NCBI GenBank assembly: GCA_024278715.1
Contig: JAJRSN010000367.1
Span: forward strand, 1-10,201
DNA from: Calditrichota bacterium
Lineage (GTDB): Bacteria; Calditrichota; Calditrichia; Calditrichales; Calditrichaceae
Length of the DNA: 10,201 nucleotides
Reading direction: 5' to 3'
A model generated the notes under the pieces. The model ran no database searches. It saw nothing but the letters and a program-made list of their open reading frames with translations, and was not told the origin of the DNA. The position numbers were made by a program, and so were the translations under genes. Shown piece after piece: positions 1 to 6,066 of the stretch. Position 1 is the first letter of the stretch; each line of letters starts with the position of its first letter.

Positions 1-32
1 GTGCCGCCGCCCAGGATTAAGAGCCGCTTCAT
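1..32 (-). CDS. Start of an FAD/NAD(P)-dependent oxidoreductase-like gene (partial, runs off the left edge)
   Basis: Only the first ten codons and two bases are in the window, reading MKRLLILGGG and then probably T. This is a beta strand running into a glycine-rich turn, the usual N-terminus of a Rossmann dinucleotide-binding fold. The GGGT style is common in sulfide:quinone reductase or type II NADH dehydrogenase-like flavoproteins, but ten residues cannot settle the subfamily. The ATG (32 to 30) is preceded at a spacing of 6 nt by a perfect AGGAGG (44 to 39 on the minus strand). That ribosome-binding site overlaps the stop codon of the MerR gene, so the two genes are almost certainly co-transcribed and probably translationally coupled. 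The presence of a gene is well supported; the exact product is inference. Confidence 0.6.
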   Translation of the reverse strand, partial: MKRLLILGGG

Positions 33-38
33 TCGAGT

Positions 39-44
39 CCTCCT
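39..44 (-). promoter_or_regulatory. Ribosome-binding site AGGAGG overlapping the MerR stop codon
   Basis: The minus strand reads TAGGAGGA here, so the last two bases of the merR-type TAG stop are the first two of a perfect Shine-Dalgarno. It lies 6 nt before the ATG of the truncated oxidoreductase-like gene and fixes that start. Confidence 0.75.
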
Positions 45-522
45 ACTGTTCTGTTTGATTTTTATCTTTTTTCTCATTTTGCGGACGCTCGTGCCCGAAA
101 ATGATCTTTTTTAATTTGTCACAATGAAAATCCAGACGATAAACCTCGCAGGCGCGACAATCTTCTAAAATACATTTTTCGCCTATGTTTTTTAAGCTCC
201 AGCATGGTCCTTCGGCTTCGTAGTACGCCGGGCAGTTCAGACAATCCTTGTCCAATCCGCCTTTGAATTCCCAGCAGGGCACAAAAGAAAGGATCCGTTT
301 AATTCCCTGCAGATTCATTCTGTCTTCGGCAATCATTTTCCGAATGCAAAACAAGCGATCGAGATCGTGCATGCTGTACATGCGGCGTCCGGAATTTGTT
401 TTAAAAGGAAGAACCAATCCTTCCTGCTCATAAAGACGAATCGTCTGTACGGAAACGTCTATTTTCTTGGCAACTGTTCCGATTGTCAGAACCGGTTCGT
501 AGTAATCAACAGGATGATTCAT
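43..522 (-). CDS. MerR-family transcriptional regulator with a duplicated Cys/Trp C-terminal domain
   Basis: A 159-residue DNA-binding regulator. Residues about 11-80 form a standard MerR winged helix-turn-helix, with TIGTVAKKIDVSVQTIRLYE at 13-32, then the EGL...R-x-Y wing and the dimer-helix start. Instead of a classical MerR sensor loop, the C-terminus (83-134) carries two related modules: C83-W84 with C94xxC97 followed by PAYY, then C107-W108 with C117, C122xxC125 followed by EVY, and a last C134. Such a pattern would suit a metal ion, an Fe-S cluster or a redox disulfide; the ligand cannot be read from the sequence. The tail (about 145-159) is charged and probably disordered. An in-frame TAA three codons upstream makes ATG 522 the earliest start; the upstream AAGGGG is weak and about 10 nt away. 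The gene precedes, and is likely coupled to, the oxidoreductase-like gene at the left edge, which may be its target. Confidence 0.9.
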   Translation of the reverse strand: MNHPVDYYEPVLTIGTVAKKIDVSVQTIRLYEQEGLVLPFKTNSGRRMYSMHDLDRLFCIRKMIAEDRMNLQGIKRILSFVPCWEFKGGLDKDCLNCPAYYEAEGPCWSLKNIGEKCILEDCRACEVYRLDFHCDKLKKIIFGHERPQNEKKDKNQTEQ

Positions 523-572
523 TTTGAATTATCCCCTTACGTCTAATTTGAAAATTGATAAACCTACATTTT

Positions 573-600
573 AAAATATAGATTACAAAAAGAATGCCAA
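573..600 (-). promoter_or_regulatory. Weak promoter candidate for the MerR gene
   Basis: Read on the minus strand, TTGGCA (600 to 595, one mismatch from TTGACA) is followed after 16 nt by TATTTT (578 to 573). The spacing is acceptable and the site lies about 50 nt before the MerR start codon, but the -10 match is poor and the region is AT-rich. Treat it as a suggestion only. Confidence 0.28.
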
Positions 601-920
601 TCGGGATTTTGTTGATAATTAAGCAATTTAGAAGAAGAGGGAAAAAGGAATTTTATTATTTTTGAGAAAATTTAAGCGCGAATTTTTCATTTCAGATAAT
701 TTTCACAAGAAGCCTTTCCGGAAATCCGGCGGCTCGAAACTCAATTTAGCGTACTGCATCCTGATTGAGAAAAGAGAGAATCCGGCTGAATTAATTCAAA
801 TTTGACAACTCTTATCACTTTAAAGATGCCAGAATTTGAAAACGGAAACCCGACAAATGCCGATTCTTAATTCAGGATTCCGAAGTTGAGATCAGATCTA
901 TTCTAATTATTAAAGAAGAT

Positions 921-962
921 TTGACAATAAAGTTATATATGTATAACTTTGAGCATTATAAT
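921..962 (+). promoter_or_regulatory. Promoter region of the barrel/cytochrome operon
   Basis: A perfect TTGACA (921-926) is followed by TATAAC (942-947) after a short 15-nt spacer. A perfect TATAAT (957-962) lies 15 bases further on, without a good -35 at the normal distance. Either the short-spacer pair is used, or the TATAAT is an activator-dependent -10 whose -35 zone is covered by the palindrome at 929-950. Both options place the palindrome where a regulator would control transcription of the gene starting at 1007. Confidence 0.5.
929..950. repeat. Perfect inverted repeat, likely operator
   Basis: AAAGTTATA (929-937) and TATAACTTT (942-950) are exact reverse complements separated by TATG. 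The 22-bp dyad starts two bases after the TTGACA box and covers the possible TATAAC -10. Size and symmetry suit a dimeric regulator. It is AT-rich, so a chance origin is not excluded, but the position is typical of an operator. The bound protein is unknown; the MerR-type regulator encoded about 400 bp away is one candidate. Confidence 0.5.
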
Positions 963-996
963 AAAACATAAATTATGGTAATATGCCAAACCAATC

Positions 997-1002
997 AGGA
1001 GG
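997..1002 (+). promoter_or_regulatory. Ribosome-binding site that sets the barrel gene start at 1007
   Basis: A perfect AGGAGG lies 4 nt before ATG 1007. The upstream in-frame ATG at 983 has no such site, would place this Shine-Dalgarno inside the coding region, and would add eight residues ahead of a normal signal peptide. It is therefore unlikely to be used. Confidence 0.75.
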
Positions 1003-1006
1003 TACG

Positions 1007-1714
1007 ATGCGCAATATTCTTATCGTTTCAGTTCTATTCATTTCCCTGTTCTTCTCGAACAGTCACGCCGATCGCCGACACTTTGTCTGGACTTATCAGT
1101 ATATGACCCTGCCGGCGGGCGCAACCGAGCTGGAGTTTTACCAAACCACCAAAATTTCCGGCAAAGATAGCTGGGAATATCGGATTGAAGTTGAACAGGG
1201 ATTAAGCGATCGCTGGGATTTTTCGGTTTATCAGATTTTCAGCCAGAACGAAGACGAGGCATTCCGCTGGGATGCCGTTAAGTTTCGCACACGCTATCGT
1301 TTTGGCGAAACAGGCAAATACATTTTGGACCCGTTGCTTTATCTGGAATACGACCGCAAATTGGATTTTTCCGATCCCAATAAAATAGAGGCGAAACTCA
1401 TACTCGGGAAGCAGATCAATGCCGTAAATCTGGCGATGAATCCCGTTTATGAATACCATTTTGCGCCGGGAAAAAGTCATGAACTTGGTTTTGATATGGG
1501 CGTTTCCTACGAGTTTTCGCCAAAATTTATTGCCGGGCTGGAAACAACATCCCGAATGGAATTCGAGGGCGATGAGACGGAAATCGGGAGTTATGTCGGT
1601 CCCACGGTTTCGTTTGCCACGGGAAACTGGTGGTACACAATAGGCGCGGCTTTTGGAGTGACCAAACATTCCGATAACGTCCGGGTTCGCTTTTTGATGG
1701 GAATCGGGTTATGA
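1007..1714 (+). CDS. Predicted outer-membrane beta-barrel protein
   Basis: A 235-residue secreted protein. Residues 1-21 form a Sec signal peptide (MRNILIVS, a hydrophobic core, then SHA before D22), so cleavage after A21 is likely. The mature chain is a series of short amphipathic strands rich in aromatics (for example WTYQYMTLP, WEYRIEVEQGL, FRTRYRFGE, LLYLEYDRKL) with polar turns, typical of an outer-membrane barrel of about 10-12 strands. The SYVGPTVSF...WWYTIGAAFGVT segment near the end resembles the loosely defined phenol-degradation/MetA-like barrel group, but I do not assign a substrate. The chain ends in GIGL rather than an aromatic residue, slightly unusual for a BAM-inserted barrel. 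The stop overlaps the start of the cytochrome gene (ATGA, 1711-1714), indicating translational coupling and a shared role. Confidence 0.75.
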   Translation: MRNILIVSVLFISLFFSNSHADRRHFVWTYQYMTLPAGATELEFYQTTKISGKDSWEYRIEVEQGLSDRWDFSVYQIFSQNEDEAFRWDAVKFRTRYRFGETGKYILDPLLYLEYDRKLDFSDPNKIEAKLILGKQINAVNLAMNPVYEYHFAPGKSHELGFDMGVSYEFSPKFIAGLETTSRMEFEGDETEIGSYVGPTVSFATGNWWYTIGAAFGVTKHSDNVRVRFLMGIGL

Positions 1715-1971
1715 GAAAAGCGATTATTTTTGGTTTTGTGGTTATGGCGCTTTTTTTGATCGGCTGCACCACTCAAATCAACAGTCGTCCTCTTTCGGAA
1801 GGTGAAAGATTATTTCGTTCCAAATGCGCTTCATGCCATCGGCTTCCCGATCCGATAAGCCGTGATGCAGAACAATGGCAGGATGTTTTAGCGAAGCATG
1901 AAAAAAGAGCGAGACTTACTCCTGAAGCAAAGAGATTAATCCTTTCCCATCTGCAGGGCGCGGAAAATTAA
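1711..1971 (+). CDS. Small mono-heme cytochrome c lipoprotein
   Basis: An 86-residue protein with a type II signal peptide: a hydrophobic run, then LIGC with C19 as the lipidation site. The mature part has about 68 residues and one heme c attachment motif, CASCH at 39-43, followed by LPDP (45-48), a tryptophan at 56 and two helices. It should be a membrane-anchored electron carrier facing the periplasm or outer surface. The heme iron uses H43. There is no methionine after the motif; in related short cytochromes a W..V..rM pattern supplies the distal ligand, whereas here WQDVLAKH puts H63 at that place, suggesting bis-His ligation or a different ligand (inference). The start codon overlaps the stop of the barrel gene, and a strong terminator follows 11 nt after the stop. 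The heme motif and lipobox are direct observations; the partner barrel role is inferred. Confidence 0.85.
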   Translation: MRKAIIFGFVVMALFLIGCTTQINSRPLSEGERLFRSKCASCHRLPDPISRDAEQWQDVLAKHEKRARLTPEAKRLILSHLQGAEN

Positions 1972-1982
1972 AATTAAATTCG

Positions 1983-2017
1983 AAGAGGCGCCGATGAAAA
2001 ACAGGCGCCTCTTTTTT
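1983..2017 (+). terminator. Intrinsic terminator of the barrel/cytochrome operon
   Basis: AAGAGGCGCC (1983-1992) pairs perfectly with GGCGCCTCTT (2004-2013) across an 11-nt loop. The run of six T (2012-2017) begins within the 3' arm. It lies directly after the cytochrome stop codon. Confidence 0.9.
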
Positions 2018-2229
2018 AAAAAAAAGTATAAAGCAAATTTTGTCGGAAAAGAAAACATTTTAATATTGTCCGAATTCTTTCTTGTTCTGCCCGCTGTTTA
2101 TGCGTATCGATAAAGATTAAAACAATTTTCATTGAATAAAGAGAACTTTTTTATCTTTCATACGTTCAAATCTTCTTTTCGTTTACCGGGTATTTATTGA
2201 AGGCAGGTCTTTCCGTTAAAGTCCGGCGG

Positions 2230-2270
2230 AAGCTGCGGATATTAATAGATCCCGGCGGCGGGAATAGCTT
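2230..2270. other. GC-rich foldable patch in an AT-rich gap
   Basis: An inner hairpin TCCCG-GCGG-CGGGA (2250-2263) sits inside an outer pairing of AAGCT (2230-2234) with AGCTT (2266-2270). No T-run follows, so it is not a terminator. It could be part of a structured leader or small RNA, or simply a chance fold; no known riboswitch pattern was recognised. Confidence 0.25.
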
Positions 2271-2372
2271 GTTTGTTCTTCGACATACATTAAAACAGAG
2301 GCGGGAAGTAATGCAAATATGAAAATGAAATGAGATTGTAATAATCTTTGTAGAAGGTGTAATAATAACAAT

Positions 2373-2401
2373 TTGATTTAAATTTTAACATCCTTTAAAT
2401 T
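2373..2401 (+). promoter_or_regulatory. Weak promoter candidate for the TPR lipoprotein gene
   Basis: TTGATT (2373-2378) and TAAATT (2396-2401) are separated by 17 nt, each matching four of six consensus bases. This gives a leader of about 50 nt before ATG 2457. The surroundings are very AT-rich, so the match has little weight on its own. Confidence 0.25.
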
Positions 2402-2440
2402 ACTAAAATTTGTTAATACCCTGTCTAAGAGAATTAAGTT

Positions 2441-2447
2441 GGAGGAG
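2441..2447 (+). promoter_or_regulatory. Ribosome-binding site that sets the TPR lipoprotein start at 2457
   Basis: GGAGGAG lies 9 nt before ATG 2457. The longest open frame begins at a TTG (2439) that overlaps this site and would put it inside the coding region, so the ATG is preferred. Confidence 0.7.
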
Positions 2448-2456
2448 AGTGTGGTT

Positions 2457-2849
2457 ATGTTCAGAAAAAGTGCAGTTTTAATACTAACCTTAATTACCCT
2501 TTTGGCGTTGTCTTGTTCTTCAAAACTGTCCGAAGAAGAATATTACGAAAAGGCGAAAGAGGCATACAGCAAAGAAAACTACTCCCAGGCAATGGATTAC
2601 TTCAAGAAAATAATCGAATATTATCCCGAAGGTAAGCGCGCCGCCGAATCGCTTTTTATGCTTGGTTTTATTAACGCCAATGACCTGAAAAAGTACGACG
2701 AAGCCAAAAAATACTATCAGGAATTTATTGACAAATATCCCGACCACGAGTTAGCCGATGACGCCGAGTATGAAATTAAAACCATGGGCAAGGATTTAAA
2801 TCAATTACCTTTCTTAAAAGATTTAAAAGCCGATTCCGCTTCAAAATAA
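2457..2849 (+). CDS. Small TPR-repeat lipoprotein
   Basis: 130 residues. The N-terminus is a lipoprotein signal (MFRKS, hydrophobic core, LALSC with C20), so the protein is probably tethered to a membrane on the periplasmic side. The rest is two tetratricopeptide-like repeats (about 28-62 and 65-102). They are marked by the A-x-x-x-Y...Y-x-x-A-x-x-x-F-x-x-I...YP rhythm, and the second ends in YPDHELADDAEYEI, as in BamD/YbgF-type proteins. It is much shorter than BamD (usually about 240-270 residues) and lacks the extra repeats, so I do not call it bamD; a small scaffold or partner-binding protein is the fair description. The gene stands alone between a long gap and its own terminator, upstream of the MoxR cluster. 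A second, larger TPR lipoprotein lies in that cluster at 6067. Confidence 0.82.
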   Translation: MFRKSAVLILTLITLLALSCSSKLSEEEYYEKAKEAYSKENYSQAMDYFKKIIEYYPEGKRAAESLFMLGFINANDLKKYDEAKKYYQEFIDKYPDHELADDAEYEIKTMGKDLNQLPFLKDLKADSASK

Positions 2850-2867
2850 ATTTAAAATAAATATCGC

Positions 2868-2891
2868 AGCGGTGAAGTTTCACCGCTTTTT
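2868..2891 (+). terminator. Intrinsic terminator after the TPR lipoprotein
   Basis: AGCGGTGAA (2868-2876) pairs with TTCACCGCT (2879-2887); the innermost pairs must open to form a loop. Five T follow from 2887. It begins 18 nt after the stop codon and separates this gene from the cluster starting at 2976. Confidence 0.85.
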
Positions 2892-2975
2892 AATTTTTTC
2901 AAGTCTGTATTGAAACTTTTCAACACAACGGAAGTTATATTTTCCTTGTTTAAAAAAACGAGAATCGCTCGGACC

Positions 2976-3896
2976 ATGAAAACATCGATTTATTTTAGTT
3001 TAATGCTTTTCTTACTCGCGGGGATCGGGTTTGCCCAAAATACGCAAACCGATTCTTTGAATAGCGAAATTCAACTGAGGACCTACCTGGAAAAAGAACC
3101 TGTTCCTCTGAACGACGAGGTTGTTTATCAGGTGGAATTGTCATGGGTTGGTAAATTAAATCGTTATCGTATTCTGGAGATCAGCAATCCGGTTTTGACA
3201 AATTTAAAATTGCGGGGCAGCGGTTCGTCCAACCGCTTTTATCTGGACGACAACAATCAACCCCATTCGTTAAAAAAGATTACCTTCTATTTCACTCCTC
3301 TGGAAATGGGCATGGCTTACATTGACGGCATCAACATTAAATATCAGGATGCGGTTCTGAATCAAACCGGGAAATTGATGTCACAGCGCATCGGCGTTAA
3401 GATTACCGAACCAACTTCTCGTCCGGGGGAGGGGATGAGCTGGGGGAAAATGCTCGTCATCTTCCTGGCGCTTCTTTTTATTGTTACGGTGATCTATTCG
3501 ATTATCCGCTATTTTCAGCAAAAAAAGAAACAGGAAGTTCAGGAAGAGCCCCAACAAACCGTTGAAGAAGAATTTTTACAAACCGTTAAACAGAATATTC
3601 GAGCGGACAACGGCATTCCGGAGAAAAAGTTTAACGAGCTGTTGGATATCACCAAACAATATTTACGAAAGCGGTTTGATCTTCCGGCGGGAGCCGAGTT
3701 TTTCGAAATAAAAATTGTTCTGGAGAAAGCTTCAATCCCACAGGAAGTTCTGACCAAATTAGAACAGTTTTATCAGCGTGCAGAGCTGGTGAAATTTGCC
3801 GGCGAACCGGTCAACGAAACGGAATTACATTTTTTTATCGACACAGTGGAACTTCTTCTGCAAGAAATGAATAAAAGGAATAATTTGAACCGGTAA
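2976..3896 (+). CDS. BatD-like membrane protein, short form
   Basis: 306 residues from ATG 2976. That start is chosen because it opens directly on a signal peptide (MKTS, hydrophobic core, GFA before Q21); the open frame runs 22 codons further up to a TTG that would bury the signal. Residues about 30-146 are a beta-rich extracytoplasmic domain of the BatD/oxygen-tolerance kind (EPVPLNDEVVYQVEL, then TFYFTPLEMGMAYIDGINIKY). One membrane helix spans about 159-180, followed by a charged linker. The cytoplasmic helical part (about 197-300) contains YLRKRFDLP and AELVKFAGEP, like the C-terminus of DUF4381/BatD-type proteins. It is shorter than classical BatD. The same domain order recurs in the protein at 6993, so the cluster holds two related proteins. 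BatD-type proteins accompany MoxR ATPases in cell-envelope and stress-resistance operons; the exact role is not established. No clear Shine-Dalgarno is visible. Confidence 0.75.
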   Translation: MKTSIYFSLMLFLLAGIGFAQNTQTDSLNSEIQLRTYLEKEPVPLNDEVVYQVELSWVGKLNRYRILEISNPVLTNLKLRGSGSSNRFYLDDNNQPHSLKKITFYFTPLEMGMAYIDGINIKYQDAVLNQTGKLMSQRIGVKITEPTSRPGEGMSWGKMLVIFLALLFIVTVIYSIIRYFQQKKKQEVQEEPQQTVEEEFLQTVKQNIRADNGIPEKKFNELLDITKQYLRKRFDLPAGAEFFEIKIVLEKASIPQEVLTKLEQFYQRAELVKFAGEPVNETELHFFIDTVELLLQEMNKRNNLNR

Positions 3897-3897
3897 T

Positions 3898-3914
3898 ATT
3901 TTCGCAGCGAAAAT
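3898..3914. repeat. Short perfect palindrome between BatD-like and MoxR genes
   Basis: ATTTTCGC and GCGAAAAT flank a single central A, beginning just after the TAA of the upstream gene. No T-run follows, so it is not a standard terminator. It could be a protein-binding site or a weak RNA hairpin. Confidence 0.35.
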
Positions 3915-3986
3915 GTTCTTTGAGTTAAAGTTTTATACATAACGATACCATGGCATTCGAAAGCGCTAATTAAAATAGGAGGAACG

Positions 3987-4976
3987 ATGCATCCCGACAT
4001 TAAGGCGATTAATGAAAAAATTGCTCAGGAGAGCGCCTTTGTTGAGAAAATTATTAATGAAGTTAGCAAAGTAATTGTAGGGCAAGCCTACATGATAGAG
4101 CGGCTTTTAATCGGGCTTTTGTCGAACGGTCACATTTTATTGGAAGGCGTCCCCGGTTTGGCTAAAACATTAACCGTAAAAACCCTTTCCCAAACTATCC
4201 AAACAAAATTTCAACGTATCCAGTTTACACCCGATTTACTTCCCGCCGATTTAATCGGTACCCTTATTTACAATCAAAAAGACGGTCAATTTACCACTAA
4301 AAAAGGTCCTATTTTCAGCAATTTGATTTTAGCCGATGAGATCAACCGTTCGCCGGCTAAGGTGCAAAGCGCCCTGTTAGAAGCCATGCAAGAACGGCAG
4401 GTGACTATCGGCGAAAACACGTTTTTTCTTGAAGACCCGTTTCTGGTTCTGGCTACTCAAAATCCCATTGAGCAGGAAGGAACCTACCCCTTACCGGAAG
4501 CCCAGGTGGATCGTTTTATGCTTAAATTGAGCGTGGGCTATCCGTCCAAAGATGAAGAACTGGAAATCATCCGCCGCCAGACCCGAAAAGAGGTGACGCA
4601 GCCCGACGCGGTTATCAGTCCTCAGGAATTGATTCGCGCCCGCGATGTGGTTAAAGAAGTTTATGTGGATGAAAAGATTGAGCGCTATGTGGTTGACATT
4701 GTGTTTGCCACGCGTAATCCGGAAGATTACGGACTGGATGAATTAAAAGGACTGGTAACTTACGGAGCAAGTCCCAGAGCGTCGATCTATTTGACTCAGG
4801 CTGCCAAGGCTCATGCCTTTTTAAGGGCGCGCGGATACGTGACCCCCGAGGATGTCCGGGCGATCGGCATGGATGTGTTGCGTCACCGGGTTATTTTATC
4901 TTACGAAGCCGAAGCCGAAGAATTGACCACGGAAGACGTGATTCGCAAAGTCCTTAATCGTGTGGAAGTTCCGTGA
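3987..4976 (+). CDS. MoxR-family AAA+ ATPase
   Basis: 329 residues, the normal length for the family. It is a cytoplasmic AAA+ chaperone-like ATPase that works with VWA-domain proteins in complex maturation. Visible motifs are Walker A GVPGLAKT (54-61), the PADLIGT segment (86-92), Walker B LILADEINR (113-121, D117/E118), sensor 1 LATQNP (155-160) and EAQVDRF with the arginine finger R176. The C-terminal lid includes the sensor-2-like GASPRAS and the family-typical VLRHRVILSYEAEAE. All catalytic positions look intact. ATG 3987 is preceded by a perfect AGGAGG (3977-3982, spacing 4). The next gene encodes a DUF58 protein, the usual partner of MoxR, and BatD-like genes lie on both sides. Confidence 0.95.
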   Translation: MHPDIKAINEKIAQESAFVEKIINEVSKVIVGQAYMIERLLIGLLSNGHILLEGVPGLAKTLTVKTLSQTIQTKFQRIQFTPDLLPADLIGTLIYNQKDGQFTTKKGPIFSNLILADEINRSPAKVQSALLEAMQERQVTIGENTFFLEDPFLVLATQNPIEQEGTYPLPEAQVDRFMLKLSVGYPSKDEELEIIRRQTRKEVTQPDAVISPQELIRARDVVKEVYVDEKIERYVVDIVFATRNPEDYGLDELKGLVTYGASPRASIYLTQAAKAHAFLRARGYVTPEDVRAIGMDVLRHRVILSYEAEAEELTTEDVIRKVLNRVEVP

Positions 4977-5027
4977 TAATTCCGAGCAATAGAAATCGAG
5001 AAGAATTCGGAAGGTAACAAACATAGG

Positions 5028-6041
5028 ATGAATCTGATCGTTTTAATCGCAGCAGGATTTGGTTTGTTATTGATTGTCGGAGCTCTTGTCTGGTATTTTC
5101 GTCATTTGCGTGAATTGGAACGCAGCACCAGACAAATGATGAGTACCGGAAGAGAAGAGCCGATACCCCGTGATCTGTTAAAAAAAGTAAAACAAATTGA
5201 AATTTCCACCCGCAATGTTGTTAACGAGGTGTTTTCCGGAGAATATCATTCGGTTTTCAAAGGGCGTGGAATGGAATTTGCCGAAGTGCGCGAATATCAA
5301 CCCGGCGATGATGTGCGCCTGATCGACTGGAACGTTTCGGCGCGGATGGGGCATCCTTACATCAAGATTTTCGAAGAAGAACGCGAGCTGACGGTAATGC
5401 TTTTGGTGGATGTGAGCTCCAGCGGTAATTTTGGAACGGCGACTCAATTTAAGCGCGAAGTGGCGGCGGAGCTTTCCGCGGTGCTGGCTTTTTCGGCAAT
5501 CAAGAATAACGATAAAGTCGGCTTGATCATTTTTTCAGATCAAATCGAAAAATTCATTCCACCGCGAAAAGGTAAAACGCATGTTTTACGCGTTATTCGT
5601 GAAATTCTTTTTTACAAGCCCCGCGAAGCCACTACCAATATCAACGAAGCTCTGGAATTTTTAAGCCGCGTAATCAAACGAAAAAGCACTGTGTTTTTAA
5701 TTTCCGACTTTTTAGCGGAAGATTTTAAACGGTCGCTGCAAATCGCCAATAAAAAACACGATGTCATCGCCATCAGTATTACCGATCCGCGGGAAGTTGC
5801 CCTGCCTGACGCCGGAATGATAGAGCTGGAAGACGCCGAAACCGGAGAAACGATTGTGATCGACACCACCAGCGCGCAGGTGCGCAATGATTTCCATTTA
5901 AAGGCGACCGATCAGCAGCAACGCTTAAAAAATCTCTTTCAATCCATCGGAATTGATCATATCAATATTTTTACGGATCAATCCTATGTGCAACCGATAA
6001 ATAAATTTTTTAAAATGCGCGCCAGGCGTTTGGCAATGTGA
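5028..6041 (+). CDS. Membrane-anchored DUF58 (VWA-type) protein
   Basis: 337 residues. A single N-terminal membrane helix (about 3-24) precedes a cytoplasm-facing segment. The DUF58 signature runs through FKGRGMEFAEVREYQPGDD (77-95), RLIDWNVSARMG and the IFEEERELTVMLLVD stretch. A von Willebrand A-type domain follows, with the MIDAS motif DVSSS (128-132, D128/S130/S132), a likely metal-coordinating threonine in ATTNINEAL (T203) and the ISDF aspartate D227, so metal binding looks intact. DUF58 proteins are the standard partners of MoxR ATPases, and the gene sits 51 nt after moxR. The nearest Shine-Dalgarno (GGAAGG, 5009-5014) is 13 nt from the ATG, rather far, so translation may depend partly on upstream ribosomes. 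A direct molecular function for DUF58 is not well established. Confidence 0.92.
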   Translation: MNLIVLIAAGFGLLLIVGALVWYFRHLRELERSTRQMMSTGREEPIPRDLLKKVKQIEISTRNVVNEVFSGEYHSVFKGRGMEFAEVREYQPGDDVRLIDWNVSARMGHPYIKIFEEERELTVMLLVDVSSSGNFGTATQFKREVAAELSAVLAFSAIKNNDKVGLIIFSDQIEKFIPPRKGKTHVLRVIREILFYKPREATTNINEALEFLSRVIKRKSTVFLISDFLAEDFKRSLQIANKKHDVIAISITDPREVALPDAGMIELEDAETGETIVIDTTSAQVRNDFHLKATDQQQRLKNLFQSIGIDHINIFTDQSYVQPINKFFKMRARRLAM

Positions 6042-6066
6042 TTTTTACAGGGAGTAAAATTAGCTT

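Larger units (their letters stand above)
523..1006. other. Non-coding gap between divergent genes
   Basis: This AT-rich stretch of 484 bp separates the minus-strand MerR gene from the plus-strand barrel/cytochrome operon. I see no credible gene in it. It holds a weak minus-strand promoter candidate near the MerR end, and a TTGACA box followed by a perfect palindrome and a TATAAT box near the operon end. It also holds an isolated palindrome TTTCCGGAAA (715-724) of unknown meaning and an unpaired TTGACA (802-807). The middle, about 610-900, shows nothing else I can name. Confidence 0.6.
2018..2456. other. Non-coding gap before the TPR lipoprotein
   Basis: About 440 bp after the terminator without a credible coding sequence on either strand. 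It is mostly AT-rich, with a GC-rich foldable patch around 2220-2270 and a weak promoter candidate at 2373-2401. The rest shows nothing I can name. Confidence 0.6.

Noticed and set aside
802..807. TTGACA in the middle of the first non-coding gap
   Set aside because: No acceptable -10 box lies 15-19 nt downstream, and no gene starts nearby.
1202..1669. 155-residue open frame on the minus strand within the barrel gene
   Set aside because: It is antisense to a gene with a signal peptide, a strong ribosome-binding site and coupling to the cytochrome; the antisense protein shows no domain, start signal or plausible composition.
3898..3914. Palindrome considered as an intrinsic terminator between the BatD-like and MoxR genes
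   Set aside because: No T-run follows and the stem is largely A/T, so termination is not supported; kept only as a palindrome.
4909..4923. Short GAAGCC tandem near the end of the MoxR gene
   Set aside because: It encodes the EAEAE stretch typical of MoxR proteins at this place and is explained by coding.
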